NCBI GenBank assembly: GCA_039033995.1
Contig: JBCCBP010000014.1
Location: 7,144 to 71,143, forward strand
Reading direction: 5' to 3'
DNA: 64,000 bases
From: CALBPI01 sp039033995
Lineage (GTDB): Bacteria > Pseudomonadota > Gammaproteobacteria > Steroidobacterales > Woeseiaceae
Shown here: positions 9,011-17,424 of the stretch, piece by piece
Layout: each line of letters opens with the position of its first letter
Numbering within the stretch: the first letter of the stretch is position 1
Translations under genes and position numbers: made by a program
The notes under the pieces: generated by a model
Database searches by the model: none
Told to the model about the DNA's origin: nothing
Seen by the model: only the letters and a program-made list of their open reading frames with translations

Positions 9011-10294
9011 TCAGACCGCCAGTGCCGCGCGACGACGCAGCGGTCGAGCAAACAATTCGGCGCAATCACCCGCCTGCTCATAGCCGTGCATCGGCGTGAA
9101 CAGCAACTCGATAGACCATTTAGTGGTTATCCCTTCGGCCTCGAGAGGATTGGCGAGCCCCAGCCCGCAGACCACGATATCGGGCTTATCGGCGTAGCAA
9201 CGATCGAGCTGCCGATCAACATCCTGACCTTCGCTCAACCGAACATCGTCGGGAAGCTGAGGCAGCTCTGCGGCCAGATGCTCGCGATGGAGATACGGCG
9301 TGCCGACTTCGGTGAGTTGCATATCGAGTTCATTCGCAAGAAAGCGAGCCAGTGGCACTTCGAGCTGCGAATCTGGGAAAAAGAAAATACGTTTACCGGC
9401 CAGCACCTCTCGTTCGCGCGCGATGGCTTTTTTCGCGCGCTGACGCGGTGCTGCTGTCACGGCTTCGAAAGTCGTTTCAGAAACGTTCCAGCGATTGGCC
9501 GCTGCCTGCAACCAGCCGGTGGTGCCTTGCTCGCCAAACGGGAACGGCGCAGGGATATGCACCGCACCGCGTTCGTCCAACGCTTTCGCCGTATCGTTCA
9601 GAAAAGGCTGCGCCAACAGATAGCGTGTCCCGGGACCTACCGCCGGGAGCTGATTGGCCTGGCGCATCGGCAGGAAATCGACGGATTCGATACCGAGACC
9701 AGCAAACAGGCCGCGCATCTGATCCTCAACGACATCCGCCAGCGCACCGACCACCAGCAAAGAGGGCTCGGCGTCAGCCGCTTCCGGCATCTCCGGCACC
9801 AGTGCGGCGAGGCAAGCATCCTCGCCTTGCGTGAACGTGGTCTCAATACCGCTGCCCGAGTAATTCAGTACGCGGACACTAGGCATGAAACGAGATGACA
9901 GTCTTTCAGCCGCGCGCGACAGATCGAGCTTAATCACCTCGGATGGGCATGAGCCGACGAGGAACAAGAGCTTGATATCGGGTCGGCGCGCCAGCAGGCG
10001 CTCCACTTCTCTATCAAGCTCTTCATTCGCATCGGCAAGCCCAGCCAGGTCGCGGTCATCAATGATTGCCGTGGCGAACCTCGGCTCCGCGAAGATCATG
10101 ACTCCCGCGGCTGACTGGATTAGGTGTGCGCAGGTCCGTGAACCTACGACAAGAAAAAAGGCGTCTTGAATCTTGCGGTGCATCCAAACGATGCCGGTCA
10201 GACCGCAGAAGACCTCGCGTTGACCCCGCTCGCGAATGACATTGTCAGACTTGCGGCGGAGTTCTTCCAGCGGTTGCAACTCATGAGCGCTCAT
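9011..10294 (-). CDS. bchN: Protochlorophyllide reductase subunit BchN
   Basis: BchN is the NifD-like partner of BchB. Three cysteines expected to ligate the NB-cluster are visible at C30 (REVFCGLTG), C55 (GSRTCAHL) and C116 (VGSCPSE). The protein is 427 residues, normal for the family. The start overlaps the bchF end by 4 bases. Together with bchB and bchL this gives a complete light-independent protochlorophyllide reductase. That enzyme complex is oxygen-sensitive, so expression should depend on the redox control seen upstream of bchF. Confidence 0.96.
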   Translation of the reverse strand: MSAHELQPLEELRRKSDNVIRERGQREVFCGLTGIVWMHRKIQDAFFLVVGSRTCAHLIQSAAGVMIFAEPRFATAIIDDRDLAGLADANEELDREVERLLARRPDIKLLFLVGSCPSEVIKLDLSRAAERLSSRFMPSVRVLNYSGSGIETTFTQGEDACLAALVPEMPEAADAEPSLLVVGALADVVEDQMRGLFAGLGIESVDFLPMRQANQLPAVGPGTRYLLAQPFLNDTAKALDERGAVHIPAPFPFGEQGTTGWLQAAANRWNVSETTFEAVTAAPRQRAKKAIAREREVLAGKRIFFFPDSQLEVPLARFLANELDMQLTEVGTPYLHREHLAAELPQLPDDVRLSEGQDVDRQLDRCYADKPDIVVCGLGLANPLEAEGITTKWSIELLFTPMHGYEQAGDCAELFARPLRRRAALAV

Positions 10295-10812
10295 CGTACG
10301 GCTCCCCCGCTTAACAACGGATCGGTATCGGCAAGCGGCTCAGCAATTTTCGCCAGACGAAATTTCCACAAGAATTGCGCGGCGTTGATCACATAGGCCA
10401 GGTAGGCCGCAATCGCGAGATACATCTGGGTGGTCGTGTCGAACCAACCGAGCGCAATGGCAAACAGATAGGCGGTGTGCAATGCCATCACAAGCATGCT
10501 GACGACGTCTTCCCAGAAAAACGCCGGCACGAACAGGTAGTGTCCGAACACGTCCTTTTCCCATAAAGAGCCCGTGATCATGATCGCGTACAGAATGATC
10601 GTCTTGAGCACAACAGACCACATCGCGATCTGCGCGCCCTCGCCGGTGGCCAGATAACGAATGACAAGCCCCAGGCTCACAAGGAATACAAGGAATTGAA
10701 GTGGAGCGAGCACACCTTGCACGATTGTCCAGTTGGACTGATCTCGCCTTATGCGCTCAGCGGCCGTGTAAAGCGGCTTGCCTGATGCTGGATGGGCTTC
10801 GCGTATCCCCAT
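10291..10812 (-). CDS. bchF: 3-vinyl-bacteriochlorophyllide hydratase BchF
   Basis: BchF hydrates the C3 vinyl group of the chlorin to hydroxyethyl on the way to bacteriochlorophyll a. The 173-residue protein has about four membrane segments; the stretch LYTAAERIRRDQSNWTIVQGVLAPLQFLVF near the N-terminus (described here by its ends YTAAERIRRD and APLQFLVF) matches the family. It is the first gene of the minus-strand bch-puh operon; a well-formed promoter lies 64 bases upstream of its start. Confidence 0.94.
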   Translation of the reverse strand: MGIREAHPASGKPLYTAAERIRRDQSNWTIVQGVLAPLQFLVFLVSLGLVIRYLATGEGAQIAMWSVVLKTIILYAIMITGSLWEKDVFGHYLFVPAFFWEDVVSMLVMALHTAYLFAIALGWFDTTTQMYLAIAAYLAYVINAAQFLWKFRLAKIAEPLADTDPLLSGGAVR

Positions 10813-10875
10813 GTTTCGGCAGCTCCCGCAGGAAACAAAATGTCCGCGACTCCAGTTGGGACGCGGTCTGTGTCC

Positions 10876-10904
10876 AATTTACGAGCCTTGCTGCCCAGTG
10901 TCAA
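10876..10904 (-). promoter_or_regulatory. Sigma70-type promoter for the bchF operon
   Basis: On the minus strand, TTGACA (10904-10899) is followed after exactly 17 bases by TAAATT (10881-10876). This would start transcription near base 10,869, leaving an untranslated leader of roughly 57 bases before bchF. The -35 hexamer is the left arm of the inverted repeat described as the operator. Prediction from sequence only. Confidence 0.6.
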
Positions 10905-10932
10905 CTTTAGCGTACGTCTAATTTGGTTGACA
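10899..10932. promoter_or_regulatory. 34-bp inverted repeat with two overlapping PpsR-like motifs
   Basis: TGTCAAC at the left end is mirrored by GTTGACA at the right end with 20 bases between. The block contains TGT-N12-ACG (10899-10916) and CGT-N12-ACA (10915-10932), sharing a central ACGT. PpsR/CrtJ is known to bind TGT-N12-ACA, usually as paired sites; here each motif has one deviation, placed symmetrically. The arms coincide with the -35 hexamers of both divergent promoters, so one bound repressor could block bchF and ppaA together. Confidence 0.55.
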
Positions 10933-10955
10933 TCGCGTGGGGATTTAGGTCTACT
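10927..10955 (+). promoter_or_regulatory. Promoter for ppaA(-ppsR)
   Basis: TTGACA (10927-10932), 17 bases, then TCTACT (10950-10955; four of six bases match the -10 consensus). The -35 lies in the right arm of the PpsR-like inverted repeat. The predicted start near 10,962 leaves about 70 bases before ppaA. The mirror arrangement with the bchF promoter supports the call, but there is no experimental information here. Confidence 0.5.
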
Positions 10956-11030
10956 GGAACCTGCCGGAAAGTGTGATGTTATTATCGTTTTGCTGCCTAA
11001 AAACGCAGCGATTCGGGGATAACTACAGCG

Positions 11031-11906
11031 ATGGCCAGTGAACACGGCAAACATCACCTTTCGAGGCTGCTCGAGCGATTATTGAGCATAAAGCGGCGCA
11101 TGCTCGCGCGCAGTCCGACGGCGACAACCGAAGAACTCGCCGCTCTTCCAATATTGATTGAAAACGAGATAATCCCCAGGCTGCAGATGACCTTCTCGAC
11201 ACCACAATCCGATGCCTTGCCATTGCCGAGCGAAGAGCGGGTGCCGGAGTATGATACGGAAGGCTTCGTGACAGCCCTGCTGTCAGACGAACCTGACAAT
11301 GCACACCAATACATTACCGACCTGGTGGCGAGCGAACATTCATTGTCGCAGATCTACACCCACCTGCTGACACCAGCTGCGAGACGTCTCGGGGTGATGT
11401 GGGAAGACGATCTTTGTAGCTTTGCCAACGTCACCATTGCCATCACAAAGATACGGCACATCTTTATCTCAACCGCACCGCCGTTCCCGATCCACCAGAT
11501 CGACGAGCCGGCAGACCCGCCGAGCATCTTGTTAACGACAGTGCCCGGCGAGCAACATACTTTTGGTCTCTATCTGATCGTAGAGACCTTCCGCGAGGCT
11601 GGCTGGACGGTCTGGTCCGGCACACCACGGTCGACTCAGGAATTGACTGATCTGGTGGCACGTGAGCACTACGATATCGTAGGGATCTCCGTGGTCGCCA
11701 CACGCAACATACCGGCGGCCGTTGAGGCTGTCGAGAATATCCGCGTCAACTCGGCGAATCAGGACATTCGCGTCATGCTCGGCGGTCGCATCGCCCAAGC
11801 CAACCCTGAATCACTGAATCAGGTTGAAGCCGATCTATTGATCACCGATGTTACGAACGTTATTGCACTCGCCGAAAGCATACTCGTCAGGGGACGGCGA
11901 GCATGA
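11031..11906 (+). CDS. ppaA: PpaA/AerR-type cobalamin-binding antirepressor
   Basis: PpaA/AerR proteins modulate the repressor PpsR/CrtJ; the Rhodobacter capsulatus homologue AerR does so after binding B12 in a light-dependent way. The 291-residue protein has a helical N-terminal part with the conserved WEDD (residues 124-127) and FANVTIAI, and a C-terminal B12-binding Rossmann fold with the lower-ligand signature ExHxxG at E174, H176 and G179 (in PGEQHTFGL). GISVVATRN and LGGRIA are further B12-fold loops. It lies directly upstream of ppsR, as in other purple bacteria. The start has only a weak Shine-Dalgarno sequence. Confidence 0.9.
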   Translation: MASEHGKHHLSRLLERLLSIKRRMLARSPTATTEELAALPILIENEIIPRLQMTFSTPQSDALPLPSEERVPEYDTEGFVTALLSDEPDNAHQYITDLVASEHSLSQIYTHLLTPAARRLGVMWEDDLCSFANVTIAITKIRHIFISTAPPFPIHQIDEPADPPSILLTTVPGEQHTFGLYLIVETFREAGWTVWSGTPRSTQELTDLVAREHYDIVGISVVATRNIPAAVEAVENIRVNSANQDIRVMLGGRIAQANPESLNQVEADLLITDVTNVIALAESILVRGRRA

Positions 11907-11958
11907 CGACGCGGCACTCTCATTTTCCAATGCGGGAACCAATGCCGGAGCACCCGAC

Positions 11959-13383
11959 ATGATTCCATTTAAGACCACCCAAAGCGCGCTGCGCGAGCTT
12001 AGCCACGATTCGATCGCCACTCTGATCGGTGCGTCGCACGATATAACACTCGTAATGAACGGTGATGGCATCATCATCGATGTTGCTTACGGCGGTGACC
12101 GTCCGCTCGCCAACATCGGCGACAATTGGGTGGGCAAATCCTGGATCGACACGGTCACGGACGAGAGTCGCACGAAAATAGAACGATTACTTGAGGCAGC
12201 AGACGCCGAGCCCAATGAGAGGCGCTGGCGACAAGTCAACCATCCAGCCCAAACCCGAACCGACGTACCGATCCTGTATCTCGCCATCTCGGCCGGCAAC
12301 AGCGACATGATTCTCGCAATCGGCAAAGACCTGCGCACTATCTCCGATATGCAGCAGCAGCTGCTCGACATGCAGCATTCGATCGAAAGCGAATACACCC
12401 GCTTACAACAGGCGGAAATGCGTTACCGCATTCTGTTCCAGACAACCGGTGAAGCCATAGCGATTGTCGACCCATCGACCGGCAAAATTCTCGAGGCCAA
12501 CCCGGCGGCGGCCACGTTGCTCGGCGAAAAAGTCCCTCGAATGATTGGCCGTAACTTCCTCGGCAGCTTCGCTGAAGAAACTCACCAAGCTATCGACGAT
12601 ATGCTCGGTACCGTTCGAGCGACCGGCAAGGAAGGCCGCATCCAAGCAAAAATTGCGCAGGAAGATCGCGATGTGTGGGTCTCAGCAGTGCAACTGCGAC
12701 GCGACAACTCGCAGCTTTATATGGTGCGTTTGCTGAGTGACGACAATGCACGAGCGGATCGATTGCAAAACAATCACGACCGAATGCTGCTCGACTTGCT
12801 GGAGCGTTCAACCGACGGTGTCGTGATCACCGATCACAGCGGACAAATCGTCACCGCGAATCATGCTTTTCTCGACCTCTGTCAGGTTGCCTCAGAATTC
12901 CAGCTGCATAACCAACCATTGGACCAATGGATTGGCCGTCCCGGCGTGGACGTTAACGTCTTGCGAAAAAATCTTTTGCAGCGCGGTCAGGTACGACAGT
13001 TTTTTACGCTGTTGAATGTCGAATACGGCGCACCCGTAGATATCGAACTCTCTGCGGTCGCGCTTGGCGGCGAAGCCAACCCGCACTACGGCTACATTGT
13101 GCGTCGCGTTTTGCGGCAAGCCGAAGGCGGCAACCTGCTGGACGAAGGCAAGACGCTACCCGAGTCTGTTGAGAAGATGACCGAACTGGTCGGCCGTGTA
13201 CCATTGAAAGACCTGGTACGCGAAACCACCGACATCATCGAGAAAATGTGCATCGAAACCGCACTGAAAACCACGGGTGATAATCGCGCCTCCGCTGCGG
13301 ACATTCTGGGGCTCAGCCGCCAGAGTCTGTATGTCAAGCTAAGACGACATGGCCTGGGTAACGACGACTCAAGCAACGACTAA
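11959..13383 (+). CDS. ppsR: Photosynthesis repressor PpsR/CrtJ
   Basis: PpsR represses bch, crt and puc genes in oxygen. From the ATG at 11959, which has GGAG 8 bases upstream, the protein is 474 residues, matching family length; the frame is open further upstream into ppaA but that part looks non-coding. Domains: an N-terminal PAS-like region (about 15-125), a Gln-rich helical linker (130-152), PAS 1 (about 153-262), PAS 2 (about 275-385) and a Fis-type helix-turn-helix at the C-terminus (DILGLSRQSLYVKLRRHGL). Cysteines occur at 308 in PAS 2 and 431 in the helix-turn-helix; the latter corresponds to the redox-active Cys of known homologues. Confidence 0.93.
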   Translation: MIPFKTTQSALRELSHDSIATLIGASHDITLVMNGDGIIIDVAYGGDRPLANIGDNWVGKSWIDTVTDESRTKIERLLEAADAEPNERRWRQVNHPAQTRTDVPILYLAISAGNSDMILAIGKDLRTISDMQQQLLDMQHSIESEYTRLQQAEMRYRILFQTTGEAIAIVDPSTGKILEANPAAATLLGEKVPRMIGRNFLGSFAEETHQAIDDMLGTVRATGKEGRIQAKIAQEDRDVWVSAVQLRRDNSQLYMVRLLSDDNARADRLQNNHDRMLLDLLERSTDGVVITDHSGQIVTANHAFLDLCQVASEFQLHNQPLDQWIGRPGVDVNVLRKNLLQRGQVRQFFTLLNVEYGAPVDIELSAVALGGEANPHYGYIVRRVLRQAEGGNLLDEGKTLPESVEKMTELVGRVPLKDLVRETTDIIEKMCIETALKTTGDNRASAADILGLSRQSLYVKLRRHGLGNDDSSND

Positions 13384-13445
13384 AAACCATCGGTCCCGAG
13401 ATTTGCGCGGATTGTCAAAATTCTGCCTAGATCCGAAAAATCTTC

Positions 13446-13463
13446 TGTCTAGTTTCATTGACA
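13446..13463. promoter_or_regulatory. PpsR binding motif upstream of bchG (exact TGT-N12-ACA)
   Basis: TGTCTAGTTTCATTGACA matches the PpsR/CrtJ palindrome TGT-N12-ACA exactly. Its right end contains TTGACA, a possible -35 hexamer for bchG. It lies 62 bases downstream of the ppsR stop and 56 bases before the bchG start, and pairs with a second motif 25 bases further on. Confidence 0.65.
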
Positions 13464-13470
13464 AATAAGC

Positions 13471-13488
13471 TGTCGCTTTTAGTTGACG
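13471..13488. promoter_or_regulatory. Second PpsR-like motif upstream of bchG (TGT-N12-ACG)
   Basis: TGTCGCTTTTAGTTGACG has one deviation from TGT-N12-ACA. It lies 25 bases after the first motif (start to start), spacing compatible with cooperative binding of a tetrameric PpsR. It also contains a TTGACG hexamer. No convincing -10 element could be chosen: TATACG is 15 bases beyond it. Confidence 0.5.
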
Positions 13489-13518
13489 CTTATCAGTAGC
13501 AGGTATACGGTGTCAACT

Positions 13519-14424
13519 ATGAGTGACGCGTCCCTGCAACGCCTTGAACATCATCCGCCACTATGGCTGTCCGGGCTAGAGCTGTTAAAGCCGGTGACCT
13601 GGTTTCCACCCATGTGGGCGTTTGCTTGTGGCGTTGTCGCCTCCGGCGTTTCCATTTCGGCACGCTGGCAATTTCTGGTCGGCGGCGTTCTGTTGGCAGG
13701 CCCATTTCTCTGTGGCACGAGCCAGGTCGTTAACGATTGGTTTGATCGTCACGTCGACGCACTCAACCAACCGGATCGCCCGATTCCGTCCGGCCGCATT
13801 CCGGGTCGCTGGGGGCTGTATCTGGCCGTCATCTGGTCCGTGTTGTCGATGCTGGTCGCAAGCTTGCTCGGCCAATGGGTATTTGCTGCATCATCCGTCG
13901 GTTTGCTACTTGCGTGGGTCTACAGCGCACCGCCGCTGCGCCTCAAGCGCAACGGCTGGTTTGGCAACGCGGCAGTGGGTATCTGCTACGAGAGCCTACC
14001 GTGGTTTACCGCAGTGGCCGCAATGACTGGCCTGCAACCGGATCTGCGCAATGTGCTGGTGTTGCTGTGTTACGGATTCGGGGCCCACGGCATCATGACA
14101 CTGAACGATTTCAAATCGATAGATGGCGATCGAGCGATGGGCTTGAAATCCATACCCGCATTGTATGGCCCGGCCAATGCTGCACGCCTTGCCTGTGTGA
14201 TGATGGCCTTACCGCAAGCCGTCGTCATCACGCTACTTTGGCAGTGGCAGTTGCCTGGGTACGCGCTTGGCGTAGGCATCGTACTGCTCGGTCAGTGCAT
14301 GCTGATGCCGCGACTGCTGTCCAACCCGCTGCGCTACGCACCGTGGTATAACGCGACCGGCATCGCGCTGTACGTCAGCGGCATGATGATCTCCGCGTTT
14401 GCGCTGCGAGGCCTCATCGCATGA
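13519..14424 (+). CDS. bchG: Bacteriochlorophyll synthase BchG
   Basis: BchG is a UbiA-family prenyltransferase that esterifies bacteriochlorophyllide a with geranylgeranyl or phytyl diphosphate. The 301-residue polytopic protein shows the first Asp-rich motif NDWFDRHVDALNQPDRPIPSG and the second in LNDFKSIDGDRAMGLKSIP. I prefer the ATG at 13519 (MSDASLQR); a GTG at 13510, preceded by AGG, is an alternative. Its end overlaps the next gene by 4 bases, giving a bchG-pucC-like-bchP-tspO operon. Confidence 0.94.
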   Translation: MSDASLQRLEHHPPLWLSGLELLKPVTWFPPMWAFACGVVASGVSISARWQFLVGGVLLAGPFLCGTSQVVNDWFDRHVDALNQPDRPIPSGRIPGRWGLYLAVIWSVLSMLVASLLGQWVFAASSVGLLLAWVYSAPPLRLKRNGWFGNAAVGICYESLPWFTAVAAMTGLQPDLRNVLVLLCYGFGAHGIMTLNDFKSIDGDRAMGLKSIPALYGPANAARLACVMMALPQAVVITLLWQWQLPGYALGVGIVLLGQCMLMPRLLSNPLRYAPWYNATGIALYVSGMMISAFALRGLIA

Positions 14425-15746
14425 GAGGGCTGACCTGGTTTGGTATCGCACGCCTCGGCGCGGTGCAAATGTCGCTTGGCGCGATCTTTGTACTCATGAC
14501 CTCTCTTATCAATCGGGTCATTGCGGTCGAGCTCGCCTTACCCGCGGCGTTTGCCGGCGCACTGATCGGCATCCACTACGCCATGCAATTGCTCCGACCT
14601 CATTTCGGACACGGCTCTGACAGCGGCGGCAAACGCACACCGTGGATCATTGGTGGCATGTTGACACTCGCCATCGGCGGTACATTGGCCGCCGTTGCCA
14701 CGGCAACGATGGCCACTCAACTGGTACTCGGCCTGTGCCTGGCGATCCTCGCGTTCATCCTCGTGGGTGCAGGCGTCGGCGCTGCTGGCACATCGCTGTT
14801 GGTTCTGATCGCGGCCAAAGTCGACCCATCGCGGCGCGCTGCAGCCGCTTGCATCACGTGGGTGATGATGATCGCCGGATTCATCATTACTACGGCCACG
14901 GTCGAGCAGACGCTCGTCCCGTTCTCTCTCGCCAGAATGCAACAACTTGTCGCTATGATCTGTGCTGGCGCCTTCTGTTTTAGTGTGCTGGCGGTGATCG
15001 GGATAGAACAACGCTTCCAGGACATCGGCGACAACAAGACCGCAGGTAGCGAGCCAACATCGTTTGGCGTCGCGCTCAAACAAGTGCTGTCTGAACCGGA
15101 GACCCGCTTGTTCGCGGCATTTGTCACCCTCTCAATGTTCGCCTACGGACTGCAGGATCTGGTGCTGGAGCCGTTTGGCGGCGCCATACTCGGTATGTCC
15201 CCCGCAGAGTCCACCGGGCTCAGCAAGCAACACAATATGGGTGTGCTGCTCGGCATGATCAGCATGGGATTTGCCGGCAGCCGATTGCCGCACGCGTTAC
15301 GACATGGCGCCGCAGCCGGGTGTTTTGCGTCGGCACTGTGTCTTGCCGGTCTGATGATGTCGCCATCGGCACAATCCGCCTTCCAGGTAACTGCCAACGT
15401 GTTCCTGTTGGGGCTTGCCAACGGTGTATTTGCGGTCGCCGCTATCGGCAGCATGATGCAGCTCGTGAGCCAGGGCAATGCCGGTCGCCAGGGTGTCCGC
15501 ATGGGCGTCTGGGGCAGCGCGCAAGCGATTGCCATGGGCGCGGGCTCCATCATCGGTACGTTGCTGGTCGACCTCGCGCGAATTGTCAGCGGTGAGGTTA
15601 CCCTCGCCTATCTCAGCGTGTTCGCGCTACAAACGGCATTGTTCATAGTGTCCGCACTACTGGCCTTGCGCATTCGTACAACCCCGAAATCCCGCCGTGA
15701 GACGCCTGTGATGCTGACCGGCGGCGATGCTGGACTGGAGTCCTGA
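14421..15746 (+). CDS. PucC-family transporter between bchG and bchP (Bch2/ORF428-like)
   Basis: A 441-residue MFS-type membrane protein of the PucC family, paralogous to the LhaA encoded upstream of puhA. The N-terminus has LGAVQMSLGAIFVLMTSLINR and FGHGSDSGGKRTPWIIGG. A PucC-like gene in exactly this position, between bchG and bchP, is conserved in purple bacteria, where it has been linked to light-harvesting assembly or pigment delivery. It overlaps bchG by 4 bases and is followed at once by bchP. The precise role is not established. Confidence 0.88.
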   Translation: MRGLTWFGIARLGAVQMSLGAIFVLMTSLINRVIAVELALPAAFAGALIGIHYAMQLLRPHFGHGSDSGGKRTPWIIGGMLTLAIGGTLAAVATATMATQLVLGLCLAILAFILVGAGVGAAGTSLLVLIAAKVDPSRRAAAACITWVMMIAGFIITTATVEQTLVPFSLARMQQLVAMICAGAFCFSVLAVIGIEQRFQDIGDNKTAGSEPTSFGVALKQVLSEPETRLFAAFVTLSMFAYGLQDLVLEPFGGAILGMSPAESTGLSKQHNMGVLLGMISMGFAGSRLPHALRHGAAAGCFASALCLAGLMMSPSAQSAFQVTANVFLLGLANGVFAVAAIGSMMQLVSQGNAGRQGVRMGVWGSAQAIAMGAGSIIGTLLVDLARIVSGEVTLAYLSVFALQTALFIVSALLALRIRTTPKSRRETPVMLTGGDAGLES

Positions 15747-15747
15747 T

Positions 15748-16926
15748 ATGGAACACTTTGATGTGGTCGTTGTAGGTGGTGGCCCCACCGGCGCCACCGC
15801 CGCACATGATCTCGCCCGCGAAGGTCGACGCGTCTTATTGCTGGACAAACGCGGTCGAATCAAACCCTGCGGCGGCGCGATACCGCCAATCCTCGTGCGG
15901 GAATTCGATATCCCGGAATACATGCTGGAGGCTAAGGTCACTGACGCAAGGATGATCTCCCCGACAAACCAAAAGGTCGACATGTCGGTCGGTGGTTGGG
16001 TCGGCATGGTCGACCGGTGCGAATTCGATGAATGGCTGCGAACGCGCGCGGCGAGCGCGGGCGCGACCCGCATCGATGCCACAGTCAGCAGTGTTGACAG
16101 CGAGCCGGGCCGCAAAGCACGTGTGAGCTTCACCGAAAAAGATAGCGGCGAGATGCGCGAAGTCGAAGCCGACTATGTCATCGGCGCCGACGGTGCTCGC
16201 TCGAAGATCGCGCGTCAGTGCATCCCGAAAGCTGACAAGATTCCACACGTCTTCGCATACCACGAAATTGTACGTTCGCCGAAAACTGTGACCGACGAGT
16301 TCAACCCGACGCGCTGCGACGTCTACTATCAGGGCGATGTCTCTCCGGATTTCTATGGTTGGGTGTTCCCGCACGGCGAAAAGACCAGTGTTGGCATGGG
16401 TAGCGCACATCAAGGTTACTCGCTGCGCAATGCGACGACACTGCTTCGCGAGCGCGCAGGTCTGACCGACGCTGAGACAATCCGCACGGAGGGCGCACCG
16501 ATTCCGCTGCGCCCGATGAAGCGCTGGGATAATGGCCGCGACGTGATCGTCGCCGGGGACGCCGCGGGTGTCGTCGCACCCGCGTCTGGCGAAGGCATCT
16601 ATTATGCGATGCTGACTGGGCGTTTGGCTGCGGGGGCCGTTGCACAGGCCATCGATACTGAAGATGCCAGCGCGCTGCGTTATGCTCGCAAACGTTTCCG
16701 TCGCCAGCATGGCCGGGTGTTCTTTATCCTCGGCCTCCTGCAGAAATTCTGGTACTCGAGCGACAAACGACGCGAGAAATTCGTGAAGATCTGTCGCGAC
16801 CCGGATGTGCAACACCTGACCTGGGAAGCCTACATGAACAAGAAGCTCGTCCGCGCTAAACCAGTCGCGCATGTACGTATCTTCTTCAAAGATCTCGCTC
16901 ACCTGATCGGCTTGGCGCCGCGATGA
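15748..16926 (+). CDS. bchP: Geranylgeranyl diphosphate/geranylgeranyl-bacteriochlorophyll reductase BchP
   Basis: BchP is a flavoprotein that reduces the geranylgeranyl tail of bacteriochlorophyll stepwise to phytyl. The dinucleotide-binding motif VVVGGGPTGATAAHDLA opens the protein and the second FAD motif GDAAGVVAPASGEGIYYAM lies near residue 270; LDKRGRIKPCGGAIPP is typical of the family. I chose the ATG at 15748 because GGAG lies 7 bases before it and the Rossmann motif then starts at the usual distance; a possible upstream ATG at 15727 overlaps the previous gene. It is 392 residues long and overlaps tspO by 4 bases. Confidence 0.95.
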   Translation: MEHFDVVVVGGGPTGATAAHDLAREGRRVLLLDKRGRIKPCGGAIPPILVREFDIPEYMLEAKVTDARMISPTNQKVDMSVGGWVGMVDRCEFDEWLRTRAASAGATRIDATVSSVDSEPGRKARVSFTEKDSGEMREVEADYVIGADGARSKIARQCIPKADKIPHVFAYHEIVRSPKTVTDEFNPTRCDVYYQGDVSPDFYGWVFPHGEKTSVGMGSAHQGYSLRNATTLLRERAGLTDAETIRTEGAPIPLRPMKRWDNGRDVIVAGDAAGVVAPASGEGIYYAMLTGRLAAGAVAQAIDTEDASALRYARKRFRRQHGRVFFILGLLQKFWYSSDKRREKFVKICRDPDVQHLTWEAYMNKKLVRAKPVAHVRIFFKDLAHLIGLAPR

Positions 16927-17414
16927 CCGTAGCGCAGTCTCTGCGCACACCTTCGCTCTGGATTGCCCTCGCTGTCGCTTTTGTCGTCGGCGCTGTCGGC
17001 GGTGCATTGACGCCGATCGGCGACTGGTATCGCGCACTCGTAAAACCCGCCTTCCAACCACCGGACTGGGCCTTCGGCCCGGCCTGGACGGTCATATTTC
17101 TGCTTACCGCCTACAGCGCGCATCGGTTGTGGGAGGCCAACCAAGCCGGCAGCAGCGAACGACGTCAGTTGCTTGCACTGGTACTGTTTAACGCGCTGCT
17201 AAATGTTGGTTGGAGCTTCTTGTTCTTCACGCAGCGCAGGCCGGATATTGCGCTTTACGAAGCGTTTGTACTGCTGCTTTCTGTGTTGCTGCTCATCATC
17301 GCACCAAGCCGGAAACTACCGCGCATCCGATGGCTGCTCGCTCCCTACGCAGCGTGGGTCTGTTTTGCGATCACACTCAACGCAGCCATTGTCCAACTGA
17401 ACGCACCTTTCTGA
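16923..17414 (+). CDS. tspO: Tryptophan-rich sensory protein TspO (CrtK)
   Basis: A five-helix outer-membrane-type TspO/MBR protein of 163 residues. Signature stretches are KPAFQPPDWAFGPAWTVIF, LNVGWSFLFF and PYAAWVCFAITLN. In Rhodobacter sphaeroides TspO negatively affects photosynthesis gene expression in response to oxygen, acting through tetrapyrrole handling. Its place as last gene of the bchG-bchP operon supports a similar role. Only 10 bases separate it from the convergent gene on the other strand. Confidence 0.93.
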   Translation: MTVAQSLRTPSLWIALAVAFVVGAVGGALTPIGDWYRALVKPAFQPPDWAFGPAWTVIFLLTAYSAHRLWEANQAGSSERRQLLALVLFNALLNVGWSFLFFTQRRPDIALYEAFVLLLSVLLLIIAPSRKLPRIRWLLAPYAAWVCFAITLNAAIVQLNAPF

Positions 17415-17424
17415 GCGCGTCAGG

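Noticed and set aside
8435..9898. A 487-codon open frame on the plus strand
   Set aside because: It lies entirely antisense to bchB and bchN, has low-complexity Arg/His-rich sequence and no family resemblance; a codon-bias shadow.
15835..17061. A 408-codon open frame on the minus strand
   Set aside because: Antisense to bchP and tspO, both certain genes; residue composition is typical of a shadow frame.
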